From Mycolicibacterium frederiksbergense (GTDB lineage: Bacteria; Actinomycetota; Actinomycetes; Mycobacteriales; Mycobacteriaceae), in the NCBI RefSeq assembly GCF_029893345.1, contig NZ_JARXVE010000003.1, forward strand, positions 1 to 64,000: a stretch of 64,000 nt of DNA, read 5' to 3'. Below the pieces are notes generated by a model. It had not been told where the DNA came from. It worked only from the letters and a program-made list of their open reading frames with translations, and did not search any database. Positions 46,717 through 60,977 of this stretch are shown one piece after another (position 1 is the first letter of the stretch; each line of letters starts with the position of its first letter). A program made the position numbers and the translations under genes.

Positions 46717-47166
46717 CTAGCAGAGATGTTCGGTGGCGATACGGATGTAACCGGTGGCGGCGGCGTCGACCTCACCCGGGGACGGGATGTCCTGCCCGGA
46801 ATGGGCGGCCCGGACGTCGCTGCGCACCAGCGGCAGCACGAAATCCCGCACCGCCTGGTCATTCTGTTTGGCGGCATGGGCCTGGCACACATACGACCCG
46901 ATCGACAGCGCCAGCAGCTCACTGGACGGGGTGATCCCGGAGTCCTTGAGCGCATCGAGATAGGACTGCTGCGCAGAGGTGATGGCCAGCGCACCGGTGC
47001 GGCCTTGCGGCGGCGGCACGGACGCCGCCTGCAGCTGCGCGGCTTTGATCTCCGAAGCGGGCATTGCCAGGGGCGCCATGATGTCACCATCCACATCGCA
47101 CGCGGTAAGCAACGACGCCGCGGACACTGCGACGACCAAGCTGGCCGACCGTACCGTGTGCTGCAC
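46717..47166 (-). CDS. DUF732-type predicted lipoprotein
   Basis: A 149-residue protein from GTG 47166: VQHTVRSASLVVAVSAASLLTACDVDGD, with lipobox LTAC giving a lipidated Cys at about residue 23. The mature part carries a DUF732-like helical domain (AQQSYLDALKDSGITPSSELLALSIGSYVCQ ... YIRIATEHLC) with two cysteines that may form the usual disulphide. Function is unknown. It is inserted between culp6 and mpt51, which are adjacent in M. tuberculosis as I recall. A longer upstream frame exists but overlaps mpt51 and lacks a signal. Confidence 0.75.
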   Translation of the reverse strand: MQHTVRSASLVVAVSAASLLTACDVDGDIMAPLAMPASEIKAAQLQAASVPPPQGRTGALAITSAQQSYLDALKDSGITPSSELLALSIGSYVCQAHAAKQNDQAVRDFVLPLVRSDVRAAHSGQDIPSPGEVDAAATGYIRIATEHLC

Positions 47167-47230
47167 GCTTCTACCGTACCGGCTGGTGAAAAGTGCCCCG
47201 GCGCAGCTGATTCGCAGCTCGGCCGGATGG

Positions 47231-48133
47231 CTACTTGATGGTGGCGACCAACTCGCCCGACATCTGCGCCAGCTGCGGGGCCCAGCTGCTCCAGTCATGC
47301 TGACCCGAGCTCGGGATGTCGAAATGCCCGTTGCTGCCGCCGACGGCGCGGTAGTGCTGGTAGAAGAACCGATTGCTGCCCTGCGCCTGATCGCAGACAC
47401 CGAGCATCGCGGCCGGATCGCTGCAGGTGAGTGTGGCCGGGCTGAACACCCACAGCCGGGTGTTGGCCTCGGCCAGCAACTGCACGTGCACGTCAGGGTC
47501 GTGCCACTTCCACCGGCCCAGCTGTGGTGCTCCCCACATGCCGTAGCTGTCCACCCCGCCGAATTCCGCAAGCCCGGCGGTGATCGCTCCGTTGAGCGTG
47601 GTGGCCGAGGGCTGCAGGAAACCCGAGAGCGAGCCGGCGAACCGGAACCGATCCGGATGGAACGCGGCCAGCGTCAGCGCCGCGGTGCCACCCTGGGAGG
47701 CTCCGACGACCCCGTGCCCGTTCGGGGCCAGCCCCTTGTTGGCGGCCAGCCAGTCCGGCAGCTCGGCGGACAGGAAGGTCTCCCACTGCTTACTGCCGTC
47801 CTGCTCCCAGTTGGTGTAGAGGCTCCAGGCGCCGCCGGCCGGGGCGGCCACCGAGATGCCTCGACCGGCCAGAGTGCTCATCGCATGGCCCGCGGTGACC
47901 CAGTTGCTCACATCAGGGGCGGCATTGAACGCATCGAGCAGGAACACCGCGTGCGGCCCACCCCCTTGGAACGCCACCGGGATGTCGCGGCCCATCGCCG
48001 CCGAGGGCACCATCAGGTACTCGACACCCTCTGCCTGCGCCGTGGGGCCCGCCGTCGCCGACACGGTCCACAGGCCGGCACCGAGTGCCACCGCCGACAG
48101 AGTCGCACGCATCAGTTTCAACGCACGCCGCAT
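47231..48133 (-). CDS. mpt51: MPT51/FbpD, antigen 85-like protein lacking full catalytic set
   Basis: A 300-residue secreted protein: signal peptide to about residue 34, then an alpha/beta hydrolase of the antigen 85 family ([19 protein letters not shown]). The nucleophile loop reads VVGASQGGTAAL (Ser146) and His279 is in SGQHDWSSW, but the catalytic Glu of FbpA (KFLEGF) has no counterpart; the region reads AAMLGVCD. MPT51 is regarded as a non-mycolyltransferase relative that may bind fibronectin or cell-wall sugar. ATG 48133 follows a good ribosome site (GGAGAGG). It lies downstream of fbpA, separated by that gene's terminator. Confidence 0.92.
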   Translation of the reverse strand: MRRALKLMRATLSAVALGAGLWTVSATAGPTAQAEGVEYLMVPSAAMGRDIPVAFQGGGPHAVFLLDAFNAAPDVSNWVTAGHAMSTLAGRGISVAAPAGGAWSLYTNWEQDGSKQWETFLSAELPDWLAANKGLAPNGHGVVGASQGGTAALTLAAFHPDRFRFAGSLSGFLQPSATTLNGAITAGLAEFGGVDSYGMWGAPQLGRWKWHDPDVHVQLLAEANTRLWVFSPATLTCSDPAAMLGVCDQAQGSNRFFYQHYRAVGGSNGHFDIPSSGQHDWSSWAPQLAQMSGELVATIK

Positions 48134-48250
48134 CTTCAAACCTCTCCTGCCGCCGGAAGTTCGACACCGTGCCCCCGCACACACATCCGCGTTGTAGTGA
48201 ATCACATCAATCTCACAGCAGGGGCAGCAATGATCGGGTGCCCGGAAACG

Positions 48251-48289
48251 GCTGACGGCGGCGACCCCGTGGGGATCGCCGCCGTCAGC
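48251..48289 (-). terminator. Stem-loop terminator after fbpA
   Basis: Perfect 14-bp arms GCTGACGGCGGCGA / TCGCCGCCGTCAGC, with a CCCC-GTG-GGGG inner stem, begin 35 nt after the fbpA stop. A GC-rich hairpin of this strength should end fbpA transcription before mpt51. Confidence 0.75.
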
Positions 48290-48323
48290 GTCGTATGCGG
48301 TTAGGCCGCTACCTGCCGTCCGC

Positions 48324-50571
<2,248 letters not shown>

Positions 50572-52620
50572 TTACGGACCGGTCGCCGGCATCCCCGTGT
50601 ACGGCGGCGTCTTGGGCGTGGGACCGTCCAGGCCGCACCGCTCCAACTCGTATTCCGGCACCCGGTCGATCCGGTATTTGGTGAACTCGTAGGAGTGCAT
50701 CAGGTTGGACAGGAACCGTCGCGGCGTCATCTCACCGCGCACCGCGTTCAGCATGGAATCAGTGGCGGGGCATTCCAGCGCGGCCTGCGCCTGGGCGATC
50801 CATTCCTCGTCCAGGTACTGCGGGATATACGGCCTGATCTTGAAGAACGGCCCCTCGGCCACCGCCCAGTCCGGGAACAGGTTCTTGTCGTGGCCGATCC
50901 GGCCGTCGGTCAGTCTCTGGGTGTGGGTCGCCAGCGGGTTCGTCAGGCCGATCTGGTCGATCACCCGGACATCGAGTCCGACATTCATCCCCAGCATTCC
51001 CATATTCGTGAAGAACACGGTGTGTGGGAAGTTCAGCGCGCGCCGGTCCGCGGGCGTGAGATCCGGCGGGGGCGGATAGGCGGGCACCACGTCCCACTGG
51101 TCATAGTTGCCCGACGGCAGCAGCAGTGCCCCGTCGGGGGTGTTGTTGATCGCGGTCAGCACCGCGCGCATCCGCGGATAGTCCAGATAGTCGGCCGCGG
51201 TCAGCGGGTGAGCGTGACCGGTGGCCTGCGAATAGAACCGGCGCTCGTCGACGATTCCGGTGTAGGTGACGCGGGTGGCATCGGTCCCCATCCCGGGCGA
51301 GTTGGCCGCCCAGATCGACCAGCCCGCCACCGCAGCCCACAGCACACTGGTGGCTGCGGCCAGCAGATAGCCCGTCTCCCTGGTGAATTTGGTGCCGTCG
51401 GGCAGCACGATGGGGATCACCGCGATCGGGGCCAACAGGCAGAACAGCGCCGTCAGCAGCACCCGGCCATGCATGAAGTCGCCGCCCTGACGGATCCAGT
51501 AGATGCCCTGCAGCAGTCCGCTGGCCAACATGAAAACCACTGCGGCCGCCGGGCTTTGGACGGTACGGGCCAGCCAGCCATAGCCGCGGGGCATCTGACG
51601 GCGCACCCACCACGGTCGGGTCCGGGTGGTCAGCAGCACGATCCCGAGCGCAACCAGCAGCAGCACGGGCACCCACAGCAGATAGGGCTGGTTGAAGTTG
51701 TTCAGATAGGTCAGGCCCTGTGACCATTTGGAGCCAGAAGCGTCCTTGGCCACCGCGGTGCCGGGCACCAGCAGCCCGTAATAGCCCATCCGGAAGATCT
51801 GATAGCCGATCGGCAACAGCCCGCCGGCCACGATGATCAGCACCCGGCGACGCCAGCCCCGAGCCGCGATCAGCATCATGACCAGCACGCCCCCGCCGAT
51901 CAGCGCCAACTCGGGACGGACCAGCACGCTCAGCCCGGACACGCAGGCCAGGCTCGCATCGAAATACCGGCCGGAACGGGCCTGCGGCGCGCCCCCCGCC
52001 GCGCGGCGCTCGGCCGGCACCGGAGCCACCCGCAGCGCCTGCGACCAGCACACCAGCATCCACCACAGCAGCCCCAAATACCCGAGCACCAAACCGTTTT
52101 CCAGACCCGAGGTGGCGAAGTCACGGGCCGGCGGAATGGCGATGTAGACCAGCGCACCGGCGGGCAGCAGCAGCGCGCGGCGGCCCTGCAGGCTCGGCGC
52201 GTAGAGCCGGCCGGTGCCGAGCATGGCCAGCACCACGCCGAGCACGCTGAGGATCAACGCCAAGGCCAGGACGACATACTCCAGCCGGACCGGGCCACCG
52301 AGCCAGGCGCCCAGCGTCACCAGATAGGTCCACATGGTGGAGGTGTTGGCCTCCACCCGCTCGCCGGCGTTGAAGACGGGACCGTTGCCCGCCAACAGAT
52401 TTCGCACGGTCCGCAGCACGATCAGACCGTCGTCGGCGACCCAACGGCGTTGCCAGGCACCCCAGCCGAACAGCCCGGTGACCACCAGCACACTGACCCA
52501 CAGGCTGATCCGCACCGAGATGTCGTACGGGAAGGCCGGCCAGCCCTCCAGGCGCTTGCCTATCGCGACCTGGATCCGGCGGCGAGAACTCGTGACCTCA
52601 GCTGAAAGCGATGGCAGCAC
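50572..52620 (-). CDS. aftB: Terminal beta-(1,2)-arabinofuranosyltransferase AftB
   Basis: A 682-residue GT-C enzyme (GT89) that adds the capping beta-1,2 arabinofuranose residues to arabinan, the sites of mycolylation. It shows the catalytic acidic pair in RRWVADDGLIVLRTVRN, then NAGERVEANTSTMWTYL, about nine to ten membrane helices, and a soluble C-terminal domain from about residue 470 (LDYPRMRAVLTAI ... FFKIRPYIPQYLDEEW). ATG 52620 lies inside the last 23 bp of ubiA; a GTG at 52515 would give a protein starting like the M. tuberculosis form (VRISLWVSV). The upstream start is kept because the intervening stretch looks coding. Confidence 0.94.
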   Translation of the reverse strand: MLPSLSAEVTSSRRRIQVAIGKRLEGWPAFPYDISVRISLWVSVLVVTGLFGWGAWQRRWVADDGLIVLRTVRNLLAGNGPVFNAGERVEANTSTMWTYLVTLGAWLGGPVRLEYVVLALALILSVLGVVLAMLGTGRLYAPSLQGRRALLLPAGALVYIAIPPARDFATSGLENGLVLGYLGLLWWMLVCWSQALRVAPVPAERRAAGGAPQARSGRYFDASLACVSGLSVLVRPELALIGGGVLVMMLIAARGWRRRVLIIVAGGLLPIGYQIFRMGYYGLLVPGTAVAKDASGSKWSQGLTYLNNFNQPYLLWVPVLLLVALGIVLLTTRTRPWWVRRQMPRGYGWLARTVQSPAAAVVFMLASGLLQGIYWIRQGGDFMHGRVLLTALFCLLAPIAVIPIVLPDGTKFTRETGYLLAAATSVLWAAVAGWSIWAANSPGMGTDATRVTYTGIVDERRFYSQATGHAHPLTAADYLDYPRMRAVLTAINNTPDGALLLPSGNYDQWDVVPAYPPPPDLTPADRRALNFPHTVFFTNMGMLGMNVGLDVRVIDQIGLTNPLATHTQRLTDGRIGHDKNLFPDWAVAEGPFFKIRPYIPQYLDEEWIAQAQAALECPATDSMLNAVRGEMTPRRFLSNLMHSYEFTKYRIDRVPEYELERCGLDGPTPKTPPYTGMPATGP

Positions 52621-53515
52621 CGAGAGTTCCGATCAACGCCACCGCCAGCAGCTGTAGAACCCGGTCGCCCAGTGCAATCTCCTCCGGTTCGCCCGCCTCG
52701 CCACCGTCGACATCGACGGCATAGCGCAGGATCGCGATGGTGAACGGAATCATCGAGACGGCGTACCACGAGCCGCCTGTGACGCGGTCACGCTCGAAGG
52801 CCCACAACCCGTAGCAGACCACCACCGCGGTAGCCGCCAGGGTCCACACGAACCGCAGGTAGGAGGTCGTGTAGTTCTCCAGTGACTTGCGGATCTTGGC
52901 CCCGGTGCGCTCGGCCAACTGCAGCTCGGCATACCGCTTGCCGGCCGCCATGAACAGTGAGCCAAAGGCCATCACCAGCAGGAACCACTGCGACAACGGA
53001 ATGTCGGCGGCCACACCGCCGGCGATCGCGCGGATCAAGAACCCCGACGAGACGATGCAGATGTCCAGCACCGCCTGATGTTTCAGGCCGAAGCAGTACG
53101 CCAGCTGAATGACCAGGTAGACGGCCATCACCAGGGCCAGGCCCGGGGTGAGCCACCACGAGATGGCCAGCGCTGCCACCGCGAGGGCGGTTGCCAGCCC
53201 ATAGGCCATCGACACCGACACCACCCCGGCCGCGATGGGCCGGAATCGTTTGGTGGGGTGGGCACGGTCGGCTTCGACGTCGCGGGCGTCGTTGATCAGG
53301 TAGATCGACGAGGCGGCCAGGCAGAACACCACGAACGCGATGCCGACCTTGCTGAGCACCTCACGGTAGTCGTAGCTGACGCCGCCGCCGAGGGCGAACA
53401 GCGGGGCGGCGAGCACCAGCAGGTTCTTCACCCATTGCCGCGGGCGCACCGCCTTGATCAGCCCGCTCGCCAAATTCTTCGGCGGGCCGGCCTCTAGCTT
53501 CGCTTCCTCACTCAT
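52598..53515 (-). CDS. ubiA: Decaprenylphosphoryl-5-phosphoribose synthase (UbiA family)
   Basis: A 305-residue UbiA-fold membrane prenyltransferase that joins phosphoribosyl pyrophosphate and decaprenyl phosphate, feeding the DprE1/DprE2 pathway. The first Asp-rich motif is YLINDARDVEADRAHPTKRFRP; the second region includes LDICIVSSGFLIRAIAGG. About nine helices are visible. Orthologue of Rv3806c, where mutations raise ethambutol resistance. Its ATG overlaps the stop of the PAP2 phosphatase gene, whose product is a natural candidate for the next dephosphorylation step. Confidence 0.95.
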   Translation of the reverse strand: MSEEAKLEAGPPKNLASGLIKAVRPRQWVKNLLVLAAPLFALGGGVSYDYREVLSKVGIAFVVFCLAASSIYLINDARDVEADRAHPTKRFRPIAAGVVSVSMAYGLATALAVAALAISWWLTPGLALVMAVYLVIQLAYCFGLKHQAVLDICIVSSGFLIRAIAGGVAADIPLSQWFLLVMAFGSLFMAAGKRYAELQLAERTGAKIRKSLENYTTSYLRFVWTLAATAVVVCYGLWAFERDRVTGGSWYAVSMIPFTIAILRYAVDVDGGEAGEPEEIALGDRVLQLLAVALIGTLGAAIAFS

Positions 53516-54045
53516 CGGCCACCAGTCTCCTTCGGCCCAACGCCTGCAGCTCTTCCGACTGCGTCACCCACGACAGCCCCGACGGCCATCCCGGTGAGCA
53601 CGTCGGTGGGATAGTGCACGCCGAGCACCAGACGCGACAGCGCCATCGGCACCACCAGCACCGCACGCACCGGCAGACCGGTGACCCGGGCCAGCAGCAC
53701 CGCGGCGGCGGTGGTCGAGGTGGCATGTGCCGACGGGAAACTCAGCCGGCTCGGGGTGCCCACATTGACGGCGATATCGGGGTGGTGCGGACGCTCGCGC
53801 CGCACCACCCGCTTGATCAGCACCGCGGCGGCGTGGGCCAGAAACGCACCGGCTCCCACCGCCAGCCAGGACTTGCGCTTGGCCGGCTGGGCCAACGCAC
53901 CCGCTGCCGCGACCGCGAGCCAACCCGCACTGTGTTCACCGAAGTGCGACAGCGCACGTGCACCGGTCAGTACGCCGGGCCTGCCGGCCACAGCCGACTG
54001 CACGGCCACCAATACCGCGTCCTCGCCGCGCGGGGAATCGGTCAT
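53512..54045 (-). CDS. PAP2-family membrane phosphatase (Rv3807c type)
   Basis: A 177-residue protein with the three-part phosphatase signature: KRVVRRERPHHPD, FPSAHATST (PSxH) and SRLVLGVHYPTDVLTG with the catalytic His and Asp. The orthologue Rv3807c was proposed to remove the 5-phosphate from decaprenylphosphoryl-5-phosphoribose made by UbiA; the assignment is by context. Start ATG 54045, one base after the glfT2 stop; its own stop overlaps the ubiA start (ATGA), so glf-glfT2-PAP2-ubiA-aftB appears to be one coupled transcript. Confidence 0.9.
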   Translation of the reverse strand: MTDSPRGEDAVLVAVQSAVAGRPGVLTGARALSHFGEHSAGWLAVAAAGALAQPAKRKSWLAVGAGAFLAHAAAVLIKRVVRRERPHHPDIAVNVGTPSRLSFPSAHATSTTAAAVLLARVTGLPVRAVLVVPMALSRLVLGVHYPTDVLTGMAVGAVVGDAVGRAAGVGPKETGGR

Positions 54046-54046
54046 A

Positions 54047-57459
<3,413 letters not shown>

Positions 57460-58407
57460 GTGCCGAACCGACGTCGACGCAAGCTCTCGACAGCCATGAG
57501 CGCAGTCGCCGCAGTGGCAGTCGCAAGTCCAGTCGCACTAGTGGTCGTATCGCAGCTTTCCCCCGCGCCTCAGCAGCGCGAGTTCACCCAGGCCGCGTCG
57601 ATCACCGACCTGCCCGGTGAACTGATGTCGGCCCTCTCCCAGGGCCTGTCCCAGTTCGGCATCAACATGCCGCCGATGCCGAACGGCCTACTGACCGGCT
57701 CGAGCCCGATGCCGACCCTCGGCTCACCGACGCTGACGTCTCCCGGCCTTACCTCGCCGGGCCTGACCTCCCCCGGCCTGACCTCCCCTGGCCTCACCTC
57801 GCCGGGGCTGACTGCACCAGGTTTGACCTCGCCGGGCCTGACCACACCGGGCCTGACCACACCGGGCCTGACCACGCCGGGCCTGACCACGCCCAACCCG
57901 GCACTGACCAGCCCGACCGGCCTGACGCCGAGCCTGACCACGCCGGAGGCCGGGCTGCCCGGCGCGACCGGGTCGCTCACCGACCCGAGCCTGACCAATC
58001 CGGCGCTGACCAGCCCGTCGCTGACCAACCCGGCCCTCAGCCCAGCCGGCGGGTTGACCACCGCCCCCACCGGGCTGGGCGGAACGGGCCTGACCACCTC
58101 ACCCGTCGGCCTGGACCCGGCCCTGGGCGCCCTGCCGGCTCCGGGTGAGGTGCCGATCTCGGCTCCGATCGGGCTGGACCCCGCCGCGGGCACCTACCCG
58201 CTGCTGGGTGCCGACCCGTCGCTGGCCGGCGGGCTTCCGGCCGCCACCAGCGGTGGCGGCGGACTGTTCGGCGATCTGTCCAGCGCGGCCAACCAGCTCG
58301 GCGCCGGCCAGGCCATCGACCTGCTCAAGGGCATGGTGATCCCGGCGATCACCTCGGCGATGAAGCCGCCTGTCCCGGCGCCGGTCCCGGCACCGCCGGC
58401 TCCCTAA
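57460..58407 (+). CDS. erp: Exported repetitive protein Erp (PirG)
   Basis: 315 residues. Signal peptide: basic MPNRRRRKLS, hydrophobic core, cleavage near residues 30-45. The middle is built of PGLTS/PGLTT pentapeptide repeats, about ten in a row around residues 91-145, then looser repeats (NPALTSP, DPSLTNP). The C-terminal part ends in a hydrophobic stretch and a Pro-rich tail (PPVPAPVPAPPAP). Erp is a surface-exposed mycobacterial protein whose orthologues have species-variable repeat regions and affect envelope integrity and growth in the host. GTG start at 57460 with a strong ribosome site. Followed by a strong hairpin terminator. Confidence 0.95.
   Translation: MPNRRRRKLSTAMSAVAAVAVASPVALVVVSQLSPAPQQREFTQAASITDLPGELMSALSQGLSQFGINMPPMPNGLLTGSSPMPTLGSPTLTSPGLTSPGLTSPGLTSPGLTSPGLTAPGLTSPGLTTPGLTTPGLTTPGLTTPNPALTSPTGLTPSLTTPEAGLPGATGSLTDPSLTNPALTSPSLTNPALSPAGGLTTAPTGLGGTGLTTSPVGLDPALGALPAPGEVPISAPIGLDPAAGTYPLLGADPSLAGGLPAATSGGGGLFGDLSSAANQLGAGQAIDLLKGMVIPAITSAMKPPVPAPVPAPPAP
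57732..57896 (+). repeat. erp: PGLTS pentapeptide-coding repeat array in erp
   Basis: Roughly ten consecutive 15-bp units encoding (T-S/T/A-P-G-L). The first group uses TSPGL and the second TTPGL, as if two local expansions occurred. Expected to vary in copy number between strains. Confidence 0.85.
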
Positions 58408-58424
58408 AGAAGGCTCCGCTACAG

Positions 58425-58463
58425 AACGGCACCGCAGAAGCCCATTGGCTCTGCGGTGCCGTT
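58425..58463 (+). terminator. Terminator hairpin after erp
   Basis: Perfect 14-bp arms AACGGCACCGCAGA (58425-58438) and TCTGCGGTGCCGTT (58450-58463) with an 11-nt loop, 17 nt after the erp stop. No U tract follows. Confidence 0.8.
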
Positions 58464-58495
58464 GCGTGAAAAGGCGACGCGCGGACCGTGTCGAA

Positions 58496-58531
58496 ACATT
58501 CGTAACATCAGACACATACGTAACATCAGTC
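58496..58531 (+). promoter_or_regulatory. 18-bp tandem duplication with two TAACAT -10-like elements
   Basis: The unit starting ACAT-CGTAACATCAG occurs twice in direct succession (58496-58513, 58514-58531) with two mismatches. TAACAT of the second copy (58521-58526) lies 6 nt before the GTG of the amidase gene, right for a leaderless message; the first copy puts an identical hexamer 18 bp upstream. The repeats may also be a direct-repeat operator. Confidence 0.55.
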
Positions 58532-58532
58532 C

Positions 58533-60143
58533 GTGCAGTCCCGCCGTTCAGCGCCGTCAATCCTCTTCACTGCGATTGCGGCAACCGTTGTGATCGTGCC
58601 GTGGGCGATCACCGGATCCGGTTCGGGCGAACAAGACAGTCCCGCCAGCGCTGCACCCCAACTCGCACAGCGACCACTCGACAACCTCACCGCCGGCGAG
58701 AGCATCCGCGAGATCCATCAGGACACCCCGTTCTCGATGGTCGCGCTCACCGCACCCGACCTGCGCGGCACCTCGGCGCGGGTGCGCGCCCGCAAGGACG
58801 ACGGCTCCTGGGGCCCGTGGCACCAGGCCGAGAACCTCGACGGAGTCGGCGCCGACACCCCGGGCCCGCGCGGCACCGAACCGGTATTCGTCGGCCGCAC
58901 CACCACGGTGCAGATCGCCGTCACCCGCGCACCCCAGGCACCCGTCCCGGCGCCGACCGGGAAACCCGCGTCGGCCAAACCCGCACTCGGCTATCGACCG
59001 GCCAACGCCGAAGCGCCCATCGGCCAGAACGTCACCGCGGTGCTGATCACCCCGCCCCGGGCCCCGATGGACGTCGGACCGCTCCCGGCCGCCGTCACCG
59101 CACCCGGCCAACCACCGACCATCATCAGCCGCGCCCAGTGGGGTGCCGACGAGTCGATGCGATGCGGAAACACGGTGTACGACAAGGGCATCCGAGCCGG
59201 AATCGTGCACCACACCGCGGGCAGCAATGACTATGCACCCGAGGATTCCGCCGGAATCGTGCGCTCGATCTACGAGTACCACACCCGCACCCTGGGCTGG
59301 TGCGACATCGCCTACAACGCCCTGGTCGACAAGTACGGCCAGGTCTTCGAGGGGCGCGCGGGCGGCATGGACAAACCGGTCGAGGGCTCGCACACCGGCG
59401 GGTTCAACATCGACACCTGGGGCGTGGCGATGATGGGCGATTTCGATCAGGTGCCGCCCACCCCGATCCTGTTGCGCAACACCGGCCGACTGCTGGGCTG
59501 GCGCCTGGGCCTCGATCACATCAACCCGCACGGCACCGTCGCGCTCACCTCCGCAGGCGGATCGTTCACCCACTTCGCCCGCGGGGCCACCCCGACTCTG
59601 CCGACCATCTTCACCCACCGCGATGTCGGCATCACCGACTGCCCCGGCAACGCGGCCTACGCCGAAATGGATCGCATCCGCGATATCGCCGCCCGGTTCA
59701 ACCGGCCGCCCGGACCCGAAGATCTGGCCGAACAAATGCGCGGCGGCGCCATCTACGCCCGCTGGCAGGCCGCCGGCGGACCGGCCGGAATGCTGGGCAA
59801 CCCGACCTCCCCCGAGACCGTCGGGGACGGATCGTCGCGCTATGCCACCTTCGAGCGCGGCGCCGTGTACTGGTCACCGGAAAGTGGTGCCGAACCGGTG
59901 ACCGGGGCCATCTACGAGGCCTGGGGGACGCTGGGCTTCGAGCGCGGGGTCCTGGGCCTGCCGACCAGCGCCGAGATTCCCGAACCCCAGTGGATCGTGC
60001 AGAACTTCCAGCACGGCACGCTGAATTTCGACCGGGAGACGGGCACCGTCACCCGCGTCGTCGACGGTGTGCCGCTGGAGCTGCCCGCCCCGTCACCCGA
60101 TCAGCAACCGGTGCAGCTGGAGCGCTTCACCCCGATCACCTGA
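58533..60143 (+). CDS. Secreted PGRP/amidase_2-domain protein with LGFP repeats (Rv3811 type)
   Basis: 536 residues. Signal sequence SAPSILFTAIAATVVIVPWAI; then a linker; a PGRP/N-acetylmuramoyl-L-alanine amidase domain from about 195 to 395 with zinc ligands in GIVHHTAGSNDY and FTHRDVGITDCPG, and TLGWCDIAYNALVDKYGQVFEGR. At the C-terminus are LGFP-type repeats (GPAGMLGNPTSPE, RGVLGLPTSAE), which bind cell wall in corynebacterial relatives. Likely cleaves or binds peptidoglycan. GTG start directly behind a TAACAT element implies leaderless transcription. Convergent with the HAD gene, 6 bp apart. Confidence 0.9.
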   Translation: MQSRRSAPSILFTAIAATVVIVPWAITGSGSGEQDSPASAAPQLAQRPLDNLTAGESIREIHQDTPFSMVALTAPDLRGTSARVRARKDDGSWGPWHQAENLDGVGADTPGPRGTEPVFVGRTTTVQIAVTRAPQAPVPAPTGKPASAKPALGYRPANAEAPIGQNVTAVLITPPRAPMDVGPLPAAVTAPGQPPTIISRAQWGADESMRCGNTVYDKGIRAGIVHHTAGSNDYAPEDSAGIVRSIYEYHTRTLGWCDIAYNALVDKYGQVFEGRAGGMDKPVEGSHTGGFNIDTWGVAMMGDFDQVPPTPILLRNTGRLLGWRLGLDHINPHGTVALTSAGGSFTHFARGATPTLPTIFTHRDVGITDCPGNAAYAEMDRIRDIAARFNRPPGPEDLAEQMRGGAIYARWQAAGGPAGMLGNPTSPETVGDGSSRYATFERGAVYWSPESGAEPVTGAIYEAWGTLGFERGVLGLPTSAEIPEPQWIVQNFQHGTLNFDRETGTVTRVVDGVPLELPAPSPDQQPVQLERFTPIT

Positions 60144-60149
60144 AACCGG

Positions 60150-60974
60150 TCAGGACCACCAGCGTTCCAGCACCCGGGCCACCCCGTCCTCGGCGTTGGT
60201 CACGGTGGTCTCGTCGGCGGCGGCCACCGCCTCGGGGTGGGCATTGCCCATCGCCACGCCACGCCCGGCCCAGCTCAGCATCGGCACATCATTGGGCATG
60301 TCGCCGAAGGTGACCACATCGGCCGCGGTGAGGCCCAGCGGCGCGGTCAGCTCCTCGATACCGGTGGCCTTGCTGACCCCGAGCGGCACCACCTCGATCA
60401 GGCCGTTGTTCGTCGAGTAGGTGATATCACCTTGTAGCCCAACATGTTTGAGCAATTCGACGGCCATGTCCGCGCTGCGCGCGCCGGCCTTACGGATGAG
60501 CAGCTTGACCGCCGGGGCGCCGAGCAGATCGTCGACCGACACCTCGGTGTTGTCCGGGTTCAGCCAGGCGTGCTCGTATCCCGGCGAGCTGACGAACTGC
60601 GGGGTCACCGCGTCGTGCGCGGAACTGCCCACCCGCTCCACGGCCAATCCGGCACCGGGGATCACCCGGGTGGCGATCTCGGCGAGCTCAGCGAGCACCT
60701 CGGGCGACAGCGTCCGCGCCGACACAATGCGGTCGGTTGCCGGGTCGTAGATCACCGCGCCGTTGGCGCACACCGCCAACGGCGCGATACCCAGGCCGTC
60801 GACCACCGGTGCCACCCAGCGTGGCGGCCGGCCGGTGGCCAGGATGAACGTCGCGCCGGCCTCGACAGCGGCCTGTACCGCCGCCCGCGTGCGCGGGGTG
60901 ACCTTCTCGTCGTCATCGAGCAGCGTTCCGTCCACGTCGGTGGCGATCAGCCCCGGCACCCACTCACGGTTCAT
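60150..60974 (-). CDS. Cof-type HAD-superfamily phosphatase (Rv3813c type)
   Basis: A 274-residue HAD hydrolase of the Cof/YidA subfamily. Motif I is LIATDVDGTLLDDD; motif II is FILATGRPP; motif III Lys is in VSKATGIEEL; motif IV is VVTFGDMPNDVPML. The large C2-type cap lies between motifs II and III. Substrate is probably a small phosphorylated metabolite or sugar phosphate, not predictable. It is followed three bases downstream on the map (upstream in transcription) by an acyltransferase gene, suggesting a minus-strand operon of three genes. Confidence 0.9.
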   Translation of the reverse strand: MNREWVPGLIATDVDGTLLDDDEKVTPRTRAAVQAAVEAGATFILATGRPPRWVAPVVDGLGIAPLAVCANGAVIYDPATDRIVSARTLSPEVLAELAEIATRVIPGAGLAVERVGSSAHDAVTPQFVSSPGYEHAWLNPDNTEVSVDDLLGAPAVKLLIRKAGARSADMAVELLKHVGLQGDITYSTNNGLIEVVPLGVSKATGIEELTAPLGLTAADVVTFGDMPNDVPMLSWAGRGVAMGNAHPEAVAAADETTVTNAEDGVARVLERWWS

Positions 60975-60977
60975 CCG

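Noticed and set aside
57732..57896. Periodic direct repeats considered as a CRISPR-like array
   Set aside because: They are 15-bp in-frame units encoding PGLTS/PGLTT within erp, with no spacers.
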